From: Burkholderia latens | GTDB lineage: Bacteria > Pseudomonadota > Gammaproteobacteria > Burkholderiales > Burkholderiaceae | Reading direction: 5' to 3' | DNA: 64,000 nucleotides | Assembly (NCBI RefSeq): GCF_902499045.1 | Contig: NZ_CABVPL010000001.1 | Location: forward strand, 234,379-298,378 | Translations under genes and position numbers: made by a program | Shown here: positions 1 to 9,231 of the stretch, piece after piece | Position numbering within the stretch: position 1 is the stretch's first letter | Layout: every line of letters starts with the position of its first letter | The notes under the pieces: model-generated | The model's database searches: none | The model's input: the letters and a program-made list of their open reading frames with translations, nothing else | What the model was told of the DNA's origin: nothing

Positions 1-3000
1 GCTCGAGCGGCACGCCTGGACAGGGCAATACGTTTACCAACTCGGGCACGATCAACGGCGGCGTGTCGATGGGCGCGGGCAGCACGAACACGTTCAATGC
101 GGTGACGGGCTCGTCGGTCAACACGGCGGGCGGCACCGGCGGCGCGTTCAACATCACGGTCGGTCCGTTTACGCTCGGTGTTGCCGCGACCGGCGTCGTC
201 GACGGCGGCGCGGGCGGCGACAATACGCTCAACCTGACGCAGGGCGCCGCTGCGAACGGCACGATCGCGGTCAACAACTACATCAACTTCAATCATCTCG
301 ACGTCATCGGCGGCGCCTGGACGATCAACGGCGCGTCGACCGCGCAGAACGCGACGCTGTCGGGCGGCGTCGCGATCATCAACGACAACGCGTCGCTCGG
401 CACGGGCACCATCACCGGTGGCGGCGGCGCGCTGCAGGCGGGTACGGCCGGGCTCGACGTGTCCGCCAATGTGACGCTCGGCGCGGGCGGCCTGACGGTG
501 CAGGGCGCAACCGGGCTCACGCTGTCGGGCACGGTGTCGGGCGGCGGCGCGCTGACGAAGAACGACGGCGGCACGCTGACGCTGTCGGGCGCGAACAGCT
601 ATGCGGGCGGCACGAACCTGAACGGCGGCGGGCTGGTGGTCGGCAACAATTCGGCGCTCGGCGTGGGCGCGCTGAACGTCAATGCGGCGGCGACGCTCGA
701 CACGAGCACGAACGTGACGCTCGACAACGCGGTCAATCTCGCCACCGGCGCGACGCTGACCCTCGGTGGCAGCAACAATCTCGGGCTGTCCGGCGCGATC
801 AACGGCACCGGCGGCCTCGTGAAGAACGGCGCGGCAACGACGACGCTGAGCGGCGTGAACACGTACACGGGCGACACGACCATCAACAGCGGCACGCTCG
901 CGCTGAGCGGCGCGGGCAGCCTGTCCGCGGGCGGTACGGTGAACCTGGCCGGCGCGGGCGCGACATTCGACCTGAGCGGTGCATCGGGCGCCCGCACGAT
1001 CGGCGCGCTGGCGGGCGCGGCCGGCACGAGCGTGAACCTCGGCGCGAATTCATTGACGCTCGGCGGCGCCGTCAATGCGACCTACGCCGGCACGATCGGC
1101 GGCTCGGGCAGCGTGACGCTGTCCGGCACCGGCACGCAATCGCTGACCGGCACCAACGTCTATACGGGCGGCACGAACCTGAACGGCGGCAATCTCGTCG
1201 TCGGCGGCAACGCGTCGCTCGGCTCTGGCGCGGTCAACGTCAACGGCTCGTCGACGCTCGACGCGACCGCGAACGTGTCGCTCGCGAACGCCGTCAACAT
1301 CGCCACCGGCACGACGCTCACCGTTGGCGGCAGCACGGATCTCGGGCTGGGCGGCACGGTCTCCGGCGGCGGCGGGCTCGTGAAGGACGGCGCGGCGGCG
1401 CTGACGTTGAGCGGCGCGAACAGTTTCGCGGGCGGCACGACGCTGAACGCGGGCAGCCTCGTGCTCGGCAACGCCGCGGCACTCGGCACGGGTGCGTTGA
1501 CGGTCGGCGGCGCGGCGACGCTCGATGCGAGCACGAACCTGACGGTCGGTAACGCGATCGATCTCGGCGCGGGCACGGCGCTCACCGTCGGCGGCAGCAA
1601 CGCGCTCGCACTCACCGGTGCGATCTCCGGCGCGGGCGCGTTGGTGAAGGACGGTGCCGCGACCACGACGCTGGCCGGCGCGAACACGTACACGGGTGGC
1701 ACGACGATCAACGCGGGCACGCTGGCGATCGGCGCGGGCGGCAGTCTTGCCGCGACCGGCGCGGTGAATCTCGCGAATGCCGGCGCGACGCTCGATCTGA
1801 GCGGTGCGTCGGGCACGCAAACGATCGGTGCGCTCGACGGCGTGAGCGGCACGAACGTGAATCTCGGCGCGCACGCGCTGACGCTGGGCGGGACGGCCAG
1901 CGGCACGTTCGGCGGCGCGATCGGCGGCACGGGCAGCCTGACGCTGGCGGGTACCGGTACGCAGACGCTGAACGGCGCGAGCACGTATTCGGGCGGCACG
2001 GCCCTCAACGGCGGAACGTTGATGCTCGGCAACGCCGCGGCGCTCGGCACGGGCGCGCTGACCGCCGGTGGCGCGGCGACGCTCGATACGAATGCGGCGC
2101 TGTCGGTCGCGAATGCGATCGATCTCGGCGCGGGCGCGACGCTCACGCTCGGCGGCAGCAATGCGCTCGGCCTGAGCGGTGCGATTTCCGGGGCGGGTGC
2201 GCTCGTGAAGAACGGTGCCGCGACCACGACGCTGACGGGCGCGAACACGTACACGGGCGGCACGACGATCAACGCGGGCACGCTGGCGATCGGCGCGGGC
2301 GGCAGCCTCGCATCGACGGGCACGATGAACCTCGCGAGCGCTGGTGCGACGCTCGACCTGAGCGGCGCGTCGGGCGCGCAGACGTTCGGTGCGCTGTCGG
2401 GCGTGAGCGGCAGCAACGTGAGCCTCGGCGCCAACGCGCTGACGTTGGGCGGAACCGCCAGTGGCACGTTCGGCGGCGTCATCGGCGGCACGGGCAGCGT
2501 GACGCTCGCGGGCACCGGCACGCAGACGCTGAACAGTGCGAACACCTATTCGGGCGGCACGACGCTGACGAGCGGTGCAGTGGTGCTCGGCAATGCGGCG
2601 GCACTCGGTACGGGCGCGCTGAGCGTCGGCGGCGCGGCGACGCTCGATACGAATGCGGCGCTGTCGGTCGCGAATGCGATCGATCTCGGCACGGGCGCGA
2701 CGCTCACGCTCGGCGGCAGCAATGCACTCGGCCTGAGCGGCGCGATTTCCGGCGCGGGTGCGCTCGTGAAGCACGGCGCGACGACCACGACGCTGACGGG
2801 CGCGAACACGTACACGGGCGGCACGACGATCGACGCGGGCACGCTGGCGATCGGCGCCGGCGGCAGCCTCGCGTCGACCGGCACGGTCAATCTCAGCGGC
2901 ACCGGGGCGACGCTCGACCTGAGCGGCGCGTCGGGCGCGCAGACGTTCGGTGCGCTGTCGGGCGTGAGCGGCAGCAACGTGAGCCTCGGCGCCAACGCGC

Positions 3001-4976
3001 TGACGGTGGGCGGAACCGCCAGCGGCACGTTCGGCGGCGTCATCGGCGGCACGGGCGGCCTGACCGTCGCGGGCAGCGGCACGCAGACGCTGACCGGCAG
3101 CAACACGTATACGGGCGGCACCACGATCGCGTCGGGCGGCACGCTGCAGCTCGGCAACGGCGGCACGTCGGGCAGCGTTGTCGGCGACATCGTCGACAAC
3201 GGTGCGCTCGTCTTCAACCAGTCGGGCAACGTGACGCTGGCCAACGTGTTGTCGGGTACGGGCTCGCTGACGCAGGCGGGCAGCGGACAACTGACGCTGA
3301 CGGGCATCAATGCGCTGAGCGGACCGACCACCGTCGCCGCGGGCACGCTCGCGGTCGACGGTTCGCTCGGCCAGTCGGCCGTGACCGTGCAGAGCGGCGC
3401 GACGCTGACGGGCACCGGTACGGTCGGCGGCCTCGTGGTCCAGGGCGGCGCGTTCGCCGCTGCGGCGCAGCCGGGCGCGGCGCTGCACGTGGCCGGCAAC
3501 GTCACGTTCCAGCCGGGTTCGACGCTGCAGGTCGCCGTCACGCCGCAGCAGAGCGGAAGCATCGCGGCGGGCGGCACGGCCACGCTGAACGGCGGCGCCG
3601 TCCAGGTGCTCGCGAACCAGGCCAGCTACCAGCCGACCACGACGTACACGATCGTCAGCGCATCGGCCGGCGTGCAGGGCACGTTCAGCCAGGTGACGTC
3701 GAACTACGCGTTCCTGATGCCGACGCTCAGCTACGATCCGAACCACGTGTATCTGCAACTGGTCGCAAATGGCACGTCGCTGCCCGATGTCGCGACGACG
3801 CCGAACCAGCGCGCGGTCGCGACCGCGATCGGGGCGCTCGGCGCGGGCAACCGGCTGTACGACACCGTGCTGACGACCGACGCGGCCACTGCACGCCGCG
3901 CCTACGGGCTGCTCGACGGCGAACTGCAGGCGAGCCTGAAGAGCATGCTGCTGCTCGACAGCCGCTACGTGCGCGATGCGGTGACCGATCGCGTGCGCCA
4001 GGGGCTCGCGCCCGGGTCGGGGCCGCTCGCCGCGCTGTCGTCGGGCGGCGCCGCGCTGTGCGGCGACAACACGGCCGGCACGACCGATCGGGCGCTGCCG
4101 CCGGAACGCCGCATCGGTTCACGCGAAGGCTGCTACGGCGGCTCGCCTTACCAGCCCGTGGTGTGGGGGCAGGCGTTCGGCGGCCGCAGCCGGCTTGCCG
4201 GCGACGGCAACGCGTCGACGCTCAACCGCAGCATGACGGGCTTCATCGCCGGTGCCGACATGGCGTTCAACGACAACTGGCGCGGCGGTCTCGCGGCGGG
4301 CGTCACGCACAGCTCGCTCGACAACGACCAGAGCGCGTCGGCGTCGGTCAACAGCTACTACCTGTCGCTGTACGGCGGCGCGCAGTACGGCCCGCTCGGC
4401 GTGCGCGGCGGTGCGTCGTACACGTGGTACCGAATCAACAGCGACCGCTATCCGGGCTTCGCCGGCTTCTCCGATCACGATTCGGCCGGCTACAACGCAC
4501 ATTCGGCGCAGGTGTTCGGCGAAGTCGGCTACGCGATGCCGGTCGGGCCGGTCGCGCTCGAACCGTTCGCCGGCCTCGCCTATGTGAACCTGCATACCGA
4601 CGGCTATACGGAAAGCGGCGGTGCGGCCGCGCTGCGGGCCGGCGGCCAGACGACCCACGTCGGCTTCTCGACGCTCGGGCTGCGCGCCGCATCGCAGCTC
4701 GGCGCGATCGCGAGCAGCACGTTCACCGCGCGCGGGACGGTCGGCTGGCGGCATGCGTTCGGCAACGTGCGGCCGTCGTCGGCATTCACGTTCGCGAACG
4801 GCGGCACGTCGTTCCAGGTGTCGGGCGTGCCGATTGCCCGCGACAGCGCGGTGCTCGAGGCGGGCATCGACGCGAACGTCACGAAACGGCTGACGCTCGG
4901 CCTCACGTTCAGCGGCCAGTACGGCAGCGGCGTGCGCGACAACGCGGTGCTCGGCAACATCCTGTGGAAGTTCTGA
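1..4976 (+). CDS. Autotransporter adhesin, AIDA-like repeat passenger with C-terminal beta-barrel (5' truncated by window)
   Basis: The reading frame is open from base 3 of the window, so signal peptide and N-terminus lie upstream. About 1,280 residues of Gly/Ala/Thr/Ser/Asn-rich passenger repeat the pattern 'LTLSGANTYTGGTT', the signature of passenger-associated autotransporter repeats that fold as a beta-helix. A linker follows (nt about 3800-4000), then a roughly 275-residue autotransporter barrel from nt about 4147, beginning near 'VVWGQAFGG' and ending 'NILWKF' with the terminal Phe expected of outer-membrane barrels. By family, the barrel inserts in the outer membrane and exposes the passenger for adhesion or aggregation; the ligand is unknown. 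Three near-identical 561-bp units lie inside the passenger. Only the first Met visible in the window is at 63, which is internal. Confidence 0.95.
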   Translation, partial: SSGTPGQGNTFTNSGTINGGVSMGAGSTNTFNAVTGSSVNTAGGTGGAFNITVGPFTLGVAATGVVDGGAGGDNTLNLTQGAAANGTIAVNNYINFNHLDVIGGAWTINGASTAQNATLSGGVAIINDNASLGTGTITGGGGALQAGTAGLDVSANVTLGAGGLTVQGATGLTLSGTVSGGGALTKNDGGTLTLSGANSYAGGTNLNGGGLVVGNNSALGVGALNVNAAATLDTSTNVTLDNAVNLATGATLTLGGSNNLGLSGAINGTGGLVKNGAATTTLSGVNTYTGDTTINSGTLALSGAGSLSAGGTVNLAGAGATFDLSGASGARTIGALAGAAGTSVNLGANSLTLGGAVNATYAGTIGGSGSVTLSGTGTQSLTGTNVYTGGTNLNGGNLVVGGNASLGSGAVNVNGSSTLDATANVSLANAVNIATGTTLTVGGSTDLGLGGTVSGGGGLVKDGAAALTLSGANSFAGGTTLNAGSLVLGNAAALGTGALTVGGAATLDASTNLTVGNAIDLGAGTALTVGGSNALALTGAISGAGALVKDGAATTTLAGANTYTGGTTINAGTLAIGAGGSLAATGAVNLANAGATLDLSGASGTQTIGALDGVSGTNVNLGAHALTLGGTASGTFGGAIGGTGSLTLAGTGTQTLNGASTYSGGTALNGGTLMLGNAAALGTGALTAGGAATLDTNAALSVANAIDLGAGATLTLGGSNALGLSGAISGAGALVKNGAATTTLTGANTYTGGTTINAGTLAIGAGGSLASTGTMNLASAGATLDLSGASGAQTFGALSGVSGSNVSLGANALTLGGTASGTFGGVIGGTGSVTLAGTGTQTLNSANTYSGGTTLTSGAVVLGNAAALGTGALSVGGAATLDTNAALSVANAIDLGTGATLTLGGSNALGLSGAISGAGALVKHGATTTTLTGANTYTGGTTIDAGTLAIGAGGSLASTGTVNLSGTGATLDLSGASGAQTFGALSGVSGSNVSLGANALTVGGTASGTFGGVIGGTGGLTVAGSGTQTLTGSNTYTGGTTIASGGTLQLGNGGTSGSVVGDIVDNGALVFNQSGNVTLANVLSGTGSLTQAGSGQLTLTGINALSGPTTVAAGTLAVDGSLGQSAVTVQSGATLTGTGTVGGLVVQGGAFAAAAQPGAALHVAGNVTFQPGSTLQVAVTPQQSGSIAAGGTATLNGGAVQVLANQASYQPTTTYTIVSASAGVQGTFSQVTSNYAFLMPTLSYDPNHVYLQLVANGTSLPDVATTPNQRAVATAIGALGAGNRLYDTVLTTDAATARRAYGLLDGELQASLKSMLLLDSRYVRDAVTDRVRQGLAPGSGPLAALSSGGAALCGDNTAGTTDRALPPERRIGSREGCYGGSPYQPVVWGQAFGGRSRLAGDGNASTLNRSMTGFIAGADMAFNDNWRGGLAAGVTHSSLDNDQSASASVNSYYLSLYGGAQYGPLGVRGGASYTWYRINSDRYPGFAGFSDHDSAGYNAHSAQVFGEVGYAMPVGPVALEPFAGLAYVNLHTDGYTESGGAAALRAGGQTTHVGFSTLGLRAASQLGAIASSTFTARGTVGWRHAFGNVRPSSAFTFANGGTSFQVSGVPIARDSAVLEAGIDANVTKRLTLGLTFSGQYGSGVRDNAVLGNILWKF
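1510..3120 (+). repeat. Tandem 561-bp (187-codon) repeats within the autotransporter passenger
   Basis: Anchors recur at exactly 561-bp spacing: the run beginning GCGCGGCGAC starts at 1510, 2071 and 2632, and the segment encoding 'LVK' recurs at 1640, 2201 and 2762. The second and third units are nearly identical at nucleotide level over hundreds of bases; the first is more diverged and the third fades after about 3120. The period keeps frame, so unit gain or loss by recombination would lengthen or shorten the passenger without a frameshift. Confidence 0.85.
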
Positions 4977-5013
4977 CCGGCGCATGACCGGCGGCGGCGC
5001 CCGCGCGCCTTCC

Positions 5014-5047
5014 GATGCCCCGCGACGCCTGTCCGTCGCGAGGCATC
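5014..5047 (+). terminator. Hairpin after autotransporter gene
   Basis: A 14-bp stem (5014-5027 with 5034-5047, one G-U pair) closes a 6-nt loop 38 bp after the autotransporter stop codon. No U-run follows, so it may be a weak terminator or an mRNA 3'-end stabiliser. Confidence 0.5.
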
Positions 5048-5138
5048 GCTGCGTCGCTGCGCACGTTCGCGGTTCTGACCTATCCTGTGCGAAACACGCG
5101 ACGCGCGCCGCGCGTCGCGCCTCGACACAGGAGGATCG

Positions 5139-7364
5139 ATGCCGAATCACGCCGAAGCCACTACGACGCAGGCGCCGCAGGTCGCGCCTGTTCCCCCCGT
5201 TCAAGCGTCGGGCCCCGCATTCATCGCGCCCGAAGCCGATCCGCAGGCGCTCGCGCGCAACAACCAGTACGTGCTGAAGTCCGGCGACGCGTTCGTGGTC
5301 AGCGACGCGCTCGGCGACATCGGCGGCCATGACGACGGCCTGTTCGTCGACGACATGCGTGTGCTGTCGACCTGGCGTCTGACCTTCGGCGGCCGTGCGC
5401 CGTCGCTGCTGTCGGGCGCGACGAGCGCCGACAACGCGTCGTTCACCGCGCATCTGACGAACCGCCCGCTGCCGCCGCTCGGCGGTCACGAGACGCCCGA
5501 GGGCGTGATCCACATCGAACGGATGCGCGTGCTCGCGGGCGACGTGCTGTACGAAGCGCTGACGCTGACGAACTACGGCGCGAGCGAGGCCGAAGTGCCG
5601 CTGTCGCTGTCGTTCGCGGCGGATTTCAAGGACATGTTCGAAGTGCGCGGCACGCAGCGGCCGAAACGCGGCACGGTCGTTGCGCCGCGCGTCGACGCGG
5701 GCGCGGTGCGGCTGCGCTACGACGGCCTCGACAAGGTCGAGCGCAACGTGACGATCCACTTTTCGCCGGCGCCCGACGCGCTGTCGGTCGATCGCGCGGA
5801 CTACACGTTGACGATCGCCGCGCAGGCCTGCGTGTCGATCTATCTGACCGTCGACGCGACGCTCGGCGACGCGCACGACGGCGAACGGCCGGGGTGCGGC
5901 CGCGTCGCGCTGCGCACCGCGCTCGTCGGCGTGCATCGCGAGATGCGTTCGCGGCGCGAGTCGATGGCGCGCGTGCATACCGGCAATCCGCTGTTCGACG
6001 CGTGGCTCGACCGCTCGCTCGCGGACCTCGGGCTGCTCACGACGCAGCTCGACACCGGCCCGTATCCGTATGCGGGCATTCCATGGTTCTCGACGCCGTT
6101 CGGCCGCGACGCGATCATCACGTCGCTGCAGATGCTGTGGCTGCAACCGTCGCTCGCGCGCGGCGTGCTGCGCTTTCTCGCGACGCACCAGGCGCGCGAG
6201 ACGTCCGCGTTCCGCGATGCGGAGCCCGGCAAGATCATGCACGAGTTCCGCCGCAGCGAGATGGCCGCGACGGGCGAGGTGCCGTTCGCGCTGTATTACG
6301 GCGGCGTCGATACGACCCCGCTGTTCATCGTGCTGGCCGGCGCATACGTCGAACACACCGGCGACGATGCGCTGATGGACGAGCTGTGGCCCGCGCTCGA
6401 GCGCGCCGCGCAATGGGTGACCGACAAGTGCGACCGCAATCCGTACGGGCTGCTCGATTACCAGCGCACGTCGGAGCGCGGCCTCGCGAACCAGGGCTGG
6501 AAGGACAGCCACGATTCGGTGTTCCACGCGGACGGCCGTTTCCCGGACGGGCCGATCGCGCTCGTCGAAGTGCAGGCGTACGCGTGCGCGGCGCTCGAGG
6601 CGATGGCGATGTGCTCGCAGCGGCGCGGCCATCCCGCCGATGCGGCGCGTTACGCGCTGCGCGCGAGGACGCTGCGCGACCAGGTCGAAGCGCTGTTCTG
6701 GATGCCGGACGGGCAGTTCTACGGGATCGCGCTCGACGGCCACGGCGATCTGTGCCGCGTGCTGGCGTCGAATGCCGGCCATCTGCTCGCATTCGGGCTG
6801 CCCGACGCGGAGCGCGGCGCGGCGGTCGCCGGCGTGCTCGGCTCGACGCTGTTCCAGACTGGCTGGGGTGTGCGCACGCTCGCGGCCGGCCAGCCGCGCT
6901 TCAACCCGATGGCGTATCACAACGGTTCGGTATGGCCGCACGACAACGCGCTGATCGCGCGCGGGCTCGCGCGCTACGGCGACAAGACGGCCGCGGTGAA
7001 CCTGCTGCGCGCGCTGTTCGAAGCGGCGGTCAGCTTCGAGATGCGGCTGCCGGAACTGTTCTGCGGGTTCCCGCGCCGGCGCGGCGAGCCGCCGACCGCG
7101 TATCCGGTCGCATGCCTGCCGCAGGCGTGGGCGGCCGGCGCGCCGTTCATGATGCTGCAGGCGTGTCTCGGCGTGAGCATCGACGCGGCGTACCACGAAG
7201 TGCGCGTCGAGCGCCCGGCGCTGCCGGAAGGCGTCGACTGGCTGCGCATCGACGATCTGCGGGTCGGCGACGATACCGTCACGCTGACGTTCCGGCGCGT
7301 CGACGGCCAGGTGGTCGCGGCGGCGGAGCAGCCGGGGCGCGTGAAGGTCGTTGCCGTGCTGTGA
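5139..7364 (+). CDS. Amylo-alpha-1,6-glucosidase / glycogen-debranching-type enzyme
   Basis: The 741-residue protein has the two-part layout of bacterial glycogen-debranching-like proteins: an N-terminal beta-rich domain (about residues 35-240, 'GDAFVVSDALGDI' through 'FVDDMRVLSTWRL') followed by an (alpha/alpha)6-barrel catalytic region with 'PWFSTPFGRDAIITSLQ' and, near the C-terminus, 'NPMAYHNGSVWPHDNALIA', both hallmarks of GH63/GH133-like glucosidases. Such enzymes hydrolyse alpha-glucosidic bonds in glucans; the true substrate here is not established. The ATG at 5139 is preceded by AGGAGGATCG, a strong ribosome site. It stands alone, separated from the autotransporter by a hairpin. No signal peptide is visible, so it is probably cytoplasmic. 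Confidence 0.85.
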   Translation: MPNHAEATTTQAPQVAPVPPVQASGPAFIAPEADPQALARNNQYVLKSGDAFVVSDALGDIGGHDDGLFVDDMRVLSTWRLTFGGRAPSLLSGATSADNASFTAHLTNRPLPPLGGHETPEGVIHIERMRVLAGDVLYEALTLTNYGASEAEVPLSLSFAADFKDMFEVRGTQRPKRGTVVAPRVDAGAVRLRYDGLDKVERNVTIHFSPAPDALSVDRADYTLTIAAQACVSIYLTVDATLGDAHDGERPGCGRVALRTALVGVHREMRSRRESMARVHTGNPLFDAWLDRSLADLGLLTTQLDTGPYPYAGIPWFSTPFGRDAIITSLQMLWLQPSLARGVLRFLATHQARETSAFRDAEPGKIMHEFRRSEMAATGEVPFALYYGGVDTTPLFIVLAGAYVEHTGDDALMDELWPALERAAQWVTDKCDRNPYGLLDYQRTSERGLANQGWKDSHDSVFHADGRFPDGPIALVEVQAYACAALEAMAMCSQRRGHPADAARYALRARTLRDQVEALFWMPDGQFYGIALDGHGDLCRVLASNAGHLLAFGLPDAERGAAVAGVLGSTLFQTGWGVRTLAAGQPRFNPMAYHNGSVWPHDNALIARGLARYGDKTAAVNLLRALFEAAVSFEMRLPELFCGFPRRRGEPPTAYPVACLPQAWAAGAPFMMLQACLGVSIDAAYHEVRVERPALPEGVDWLRIDDLRVGDDTVTLTFRRVDGQVVAAAEQPGRVKVVAVL

Positions 7365-7478
7365 CGCAGCGGGCATCGGCATGCGGTTGCGCGGAGGTTG
7401 CGCGATGTCGCGCCACGTCCGCGCACGGCGGCATAGAATCGTGACATGACCCCTCGAACGATGGCGGAGGCACCTACG

Positions 7479-7730
7479 ATGACGACCGACAACCGGCCCG
7501 ACGACGGCGAGCACAAGCTCGAGAATCTCGAAGCGGCGGTCGACCACCTGCACAAGTCGATCGAATCGCAGAGCATCGCGGTTGGCGCGGCGAAGGGCAT
7601 CCTGTTCAGCCTGATCGAAACGCTCGGCGCGCTGATCGGCGATCCCGACCTGCCCGAACATGCGCGCTCGGGCTACGAGGCGCTGCGCGACAAGGCGAGC
7701 GAATTGCGCGGCGGCCTCGAGCGGCACTGA
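7479..7730 (+). CDS. Small hypothetical protein with helical heptad-like segments
   Basis: I do not recognise the family. From the ATG at 7479 the product has 83 residues, begins 'MTTDNRPDDGEHKLENLEA' and is mostly charged helix with a short hydrophobic centre ('GILFSLIETLGALIG'). The start at 7479 is preferred over ATGs at 7446 and 7461 because GGAGG sits nine bases upstream of it. It reads downstream from the debranching-enzyme gene, 114 bp away. It is followed directly by the first of the 65-bp repeats. A cytoplasmic helical or membrane-peripheral protein is all that can be inferred. Confidence 0.6.
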   Translation: MTTDNRPDDGEHKLENLEAAVDHLHKSIESQSIAVGAAKGILFSLIETLGALIGDPDLPEHARSGYEALRDKASELRGGLERH

Positions 7731-7808
7731 CGAGCAGCTTGGCCGGCGCTGCCGCAAGGCGCGCGCTGGCGCTGCCCGATTCCGCGCGGTGCGCACAAAA
7801 GCCCGTGC

Positions 7809-7873
7809 GATCAACGACTTGGCAATCTGGTGCGCAGGATATCCACATGCTTGCCAACAAAATCTGTGGAGAA
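7809..7873 (+). repeat. 65-bp paired DnaA-box-like repeat, copy A
   Basis: Begins GATCAACGACTT, contains TATCCACA (7840-7847), the invariant TTGCCAACA (7851-7859) and TGTGGAGAA (7865-7873). The core is TCCACA-N17-TGTGGA. It aligns without gaps to seven other copies in the window. Confidence 0.85.
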
Positions 7874-7972
7874 CCGGCCGCCCGCGAAGCCGCCGTGCGC
7901 GGTGGGCGGCAACGCCGTCAATCGGTGCCGCATCGTTGACCTGCCGACGCCGATCTACCAAATCCCCTTTTG

Positions 7973-8037
7973 TATCAGCGTGTTACACGTCACATTGATG
8001 GAATATCCACAGGCTTGCCAACAAAATCTGTGGATAA
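7973..8037 (+). repeat. 65-bp paired DnaA-box-like repeat, copy B
   Basis: The left third is diverged (TATCAGCGTGTTA), but the right half is intact: ATATCCACA (8003-8011), TTGCCAACA, then TGTGGATAA (8029-8037). The right arm is the exact complement of TTATCCACA, the classical DnaA box. This is the only copy with a perfect box. Confidence 0.85.
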
Positions 8038-8149
8038 GTCTGACGTGATTGCTTCTCGATGGTTGCGTATTCGGCGCTCGGGAACGGGCTCGGCCGGATG
8101 CGTGCACACCGGCTGCCCGCTGCGTGCATCGGCACGATAATTCGTGCGC

Positions 8150-8214
8150 GATCAACGAGTTAGACCCTGGGTACCCAGGATATCCACATCGTTGCCAACA
8201 CAATCTGTGGACAA
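8150..8214 (+). repeat. 65-bp paired DnaA-box-like repeat, copy C
   Basis: GATCAACGAGTTAG start, TATCCACA (8181-8188), TTGCCAACA, TGTGGACAA (8206-8214). It ends 11 bp from the stop codon of the leftward penR gene. Confidence 0.85.
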
Positions 8215-8225
8215 GCACGGCCCCG

Positions 8226-9116
8226 TCATTCGGCGGGCGCCGCGTCGGCCGCTTCCGCGACGATCCAGTCGCGAAACAGCGTCATCGCGGGCGTGAGCGG
8301 CTTCGACTTCAGCGACGTGAGCCAGTAGGCGCCGCCGTGCACGTCGATGTCGAGCGGCCGCGCGAGCTGGCCGAGCTGCAATTCGCGCGCGAACATGCAC
8401 GCCGGCGCGAGCGCGACGCCCGCACCCTGCATCGCGGCCTCGACCATCAGCCGCGACGAATCGAACACGGGGCCGTTGACCGTCCACGGTTCGAGCTGCG
8501 CGGCGTCGAACCAGGCGAGCCATTCGTCGGCGCGGTACGAGCGCAACAGCGTTTCGTTCGCGAGATCGGCCGGCTGCGCGAGACGCCGCGCGATCTCCGG
8601 CGCGCACAACGCGGTGAGCGGCGCATCGAGCAGACGCTCGTTGCGCGTCGCCGGCCAGTTGCCTTCGCCGAAGCGGATCGCGAAATCCAGCCCCTCGGCC
8701 GCGAGATCGACGACGTTGTTGTTGGTCCGCAACCGCAGCTCGACGAACGGGTGCGTGTCGCCGAAGCGCTTCAGCCGTGGCATTAGCCAGCCTATGGCAA
8801 ACGTGCCGACCGCGCCGAGCGTCAGCACCTCGTGGAAGCGCCCGCCCTCGAACTGCTTGAGCACGGTTTCGATCCGGCTGAACGCATCGCTCAGGACCGG
8901 CAGCAGCGCGCGCCCTTCGTCGGTGAGCCCGAGGCCGCGCGGCAGCCGCGTAAACAGCGCGCAGCCGAGGCGTTCCTCCAGCGAACGCACCTGCTGGCTG
9001 ACGGCCGCCTGCGTGACGCTGAGCTCGAGCCCGGCGCGCGTGAAGTTCAGGTGGCGCGCCGACGATTCGAACGCGCGCAACGCATTCAGCGGAAGATGAG
9101 GGCGGAGCTTGCTCAT
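8226..9116 (-). CDS. penR: LysR-family regulator of the beta-lactamase (AmpR/PenR type)
   Basis: The 296-residue protein starts 'MSKLRPHLPLNALRAFESSA' and has the AmpR-type winged helix-turn-helix ('LNFTRAGLELSVTQAAVSQQ', residues about 24-43) followed by a LysR substrate-binding domain. AmpR-type regulators sense muropeptides, activate a divergent beta-lactamase gene and repress themselves. Its divergent neighbour, 115 bp away, is a class A beta-lactamase gene, the penR-penA arrangement known in the B. cepacia complex. Length matches AmpR homologues (about 290-300). The shared control region holds nested inverted repeats suited to LysR binding. The effector is assumed from the family, not visible here. 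Confidence 0.92.
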   Translation of the reverse strand: MSKLRPHLPLNALRAFESSARHLNFTRAGLELSVTQAAVSQQVRSLEERLGCALFTRLPRGLGLTDEGRALLPVLSDAFSRIETVLKQFEGGRFHEVLTLGAVGTFAIGWLMPRLKRFGDTHPFVELRLRTNNNVVDLAAEGLDFAIRFGEGNWPATRNERLLDAPLTALCAPEIARRLAQPADLANETLLRSYRADEWLAWFDAAQLEPWTVNGPVFDSSRLMVEAAMQGAGVALAPACMFARELQLGQLARPLDIDVHGGAYWLTSLKSKPLTPAMTLFRDWIVAEAADAAPAE

Positions 9117-9142
9117 AAGAATTTCTTTTGTCAGCGCTCAAT

Positions 9143-9178
9143 TATCGTTGCTTGTCAGACAACCGTAAAGTCACGATA
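9143..9178. promoter_or_regulatory. Candidate PenR operator between penR and penA
   Basis: Nested inverted repeats: outer arms TATCGT (9143-9148) and ACGATA (9173-9178), inner TTGT-CAG-ACAA (9152-9162). The site lies midway between the two divergent start codons, where AmpR-type regulators bind. Confidence 0.6.
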
Positions 9179-9231
9179 GTGCTGTCTCGCCGGCCGGCCG
9201 CCTTGCATCCATTCCACCAGAGAGACACGAC

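Noticed and set aside
1050-3758. 902-codon minus-strand frame over the autotransporter gene
   Set aside because: It is antisense to a clear coding gene, Arg/Ala-rich, and has no recognisable domain. Long antisense frames are expected in this high-GC repeat-rich sequence.
4119-7961. 1280-codon minus-strand frame
   Set aside because: It covers the autotransporter 3' end and the debranching enzyme gene in antisense and shows only Arg-rich, low-information sequence.
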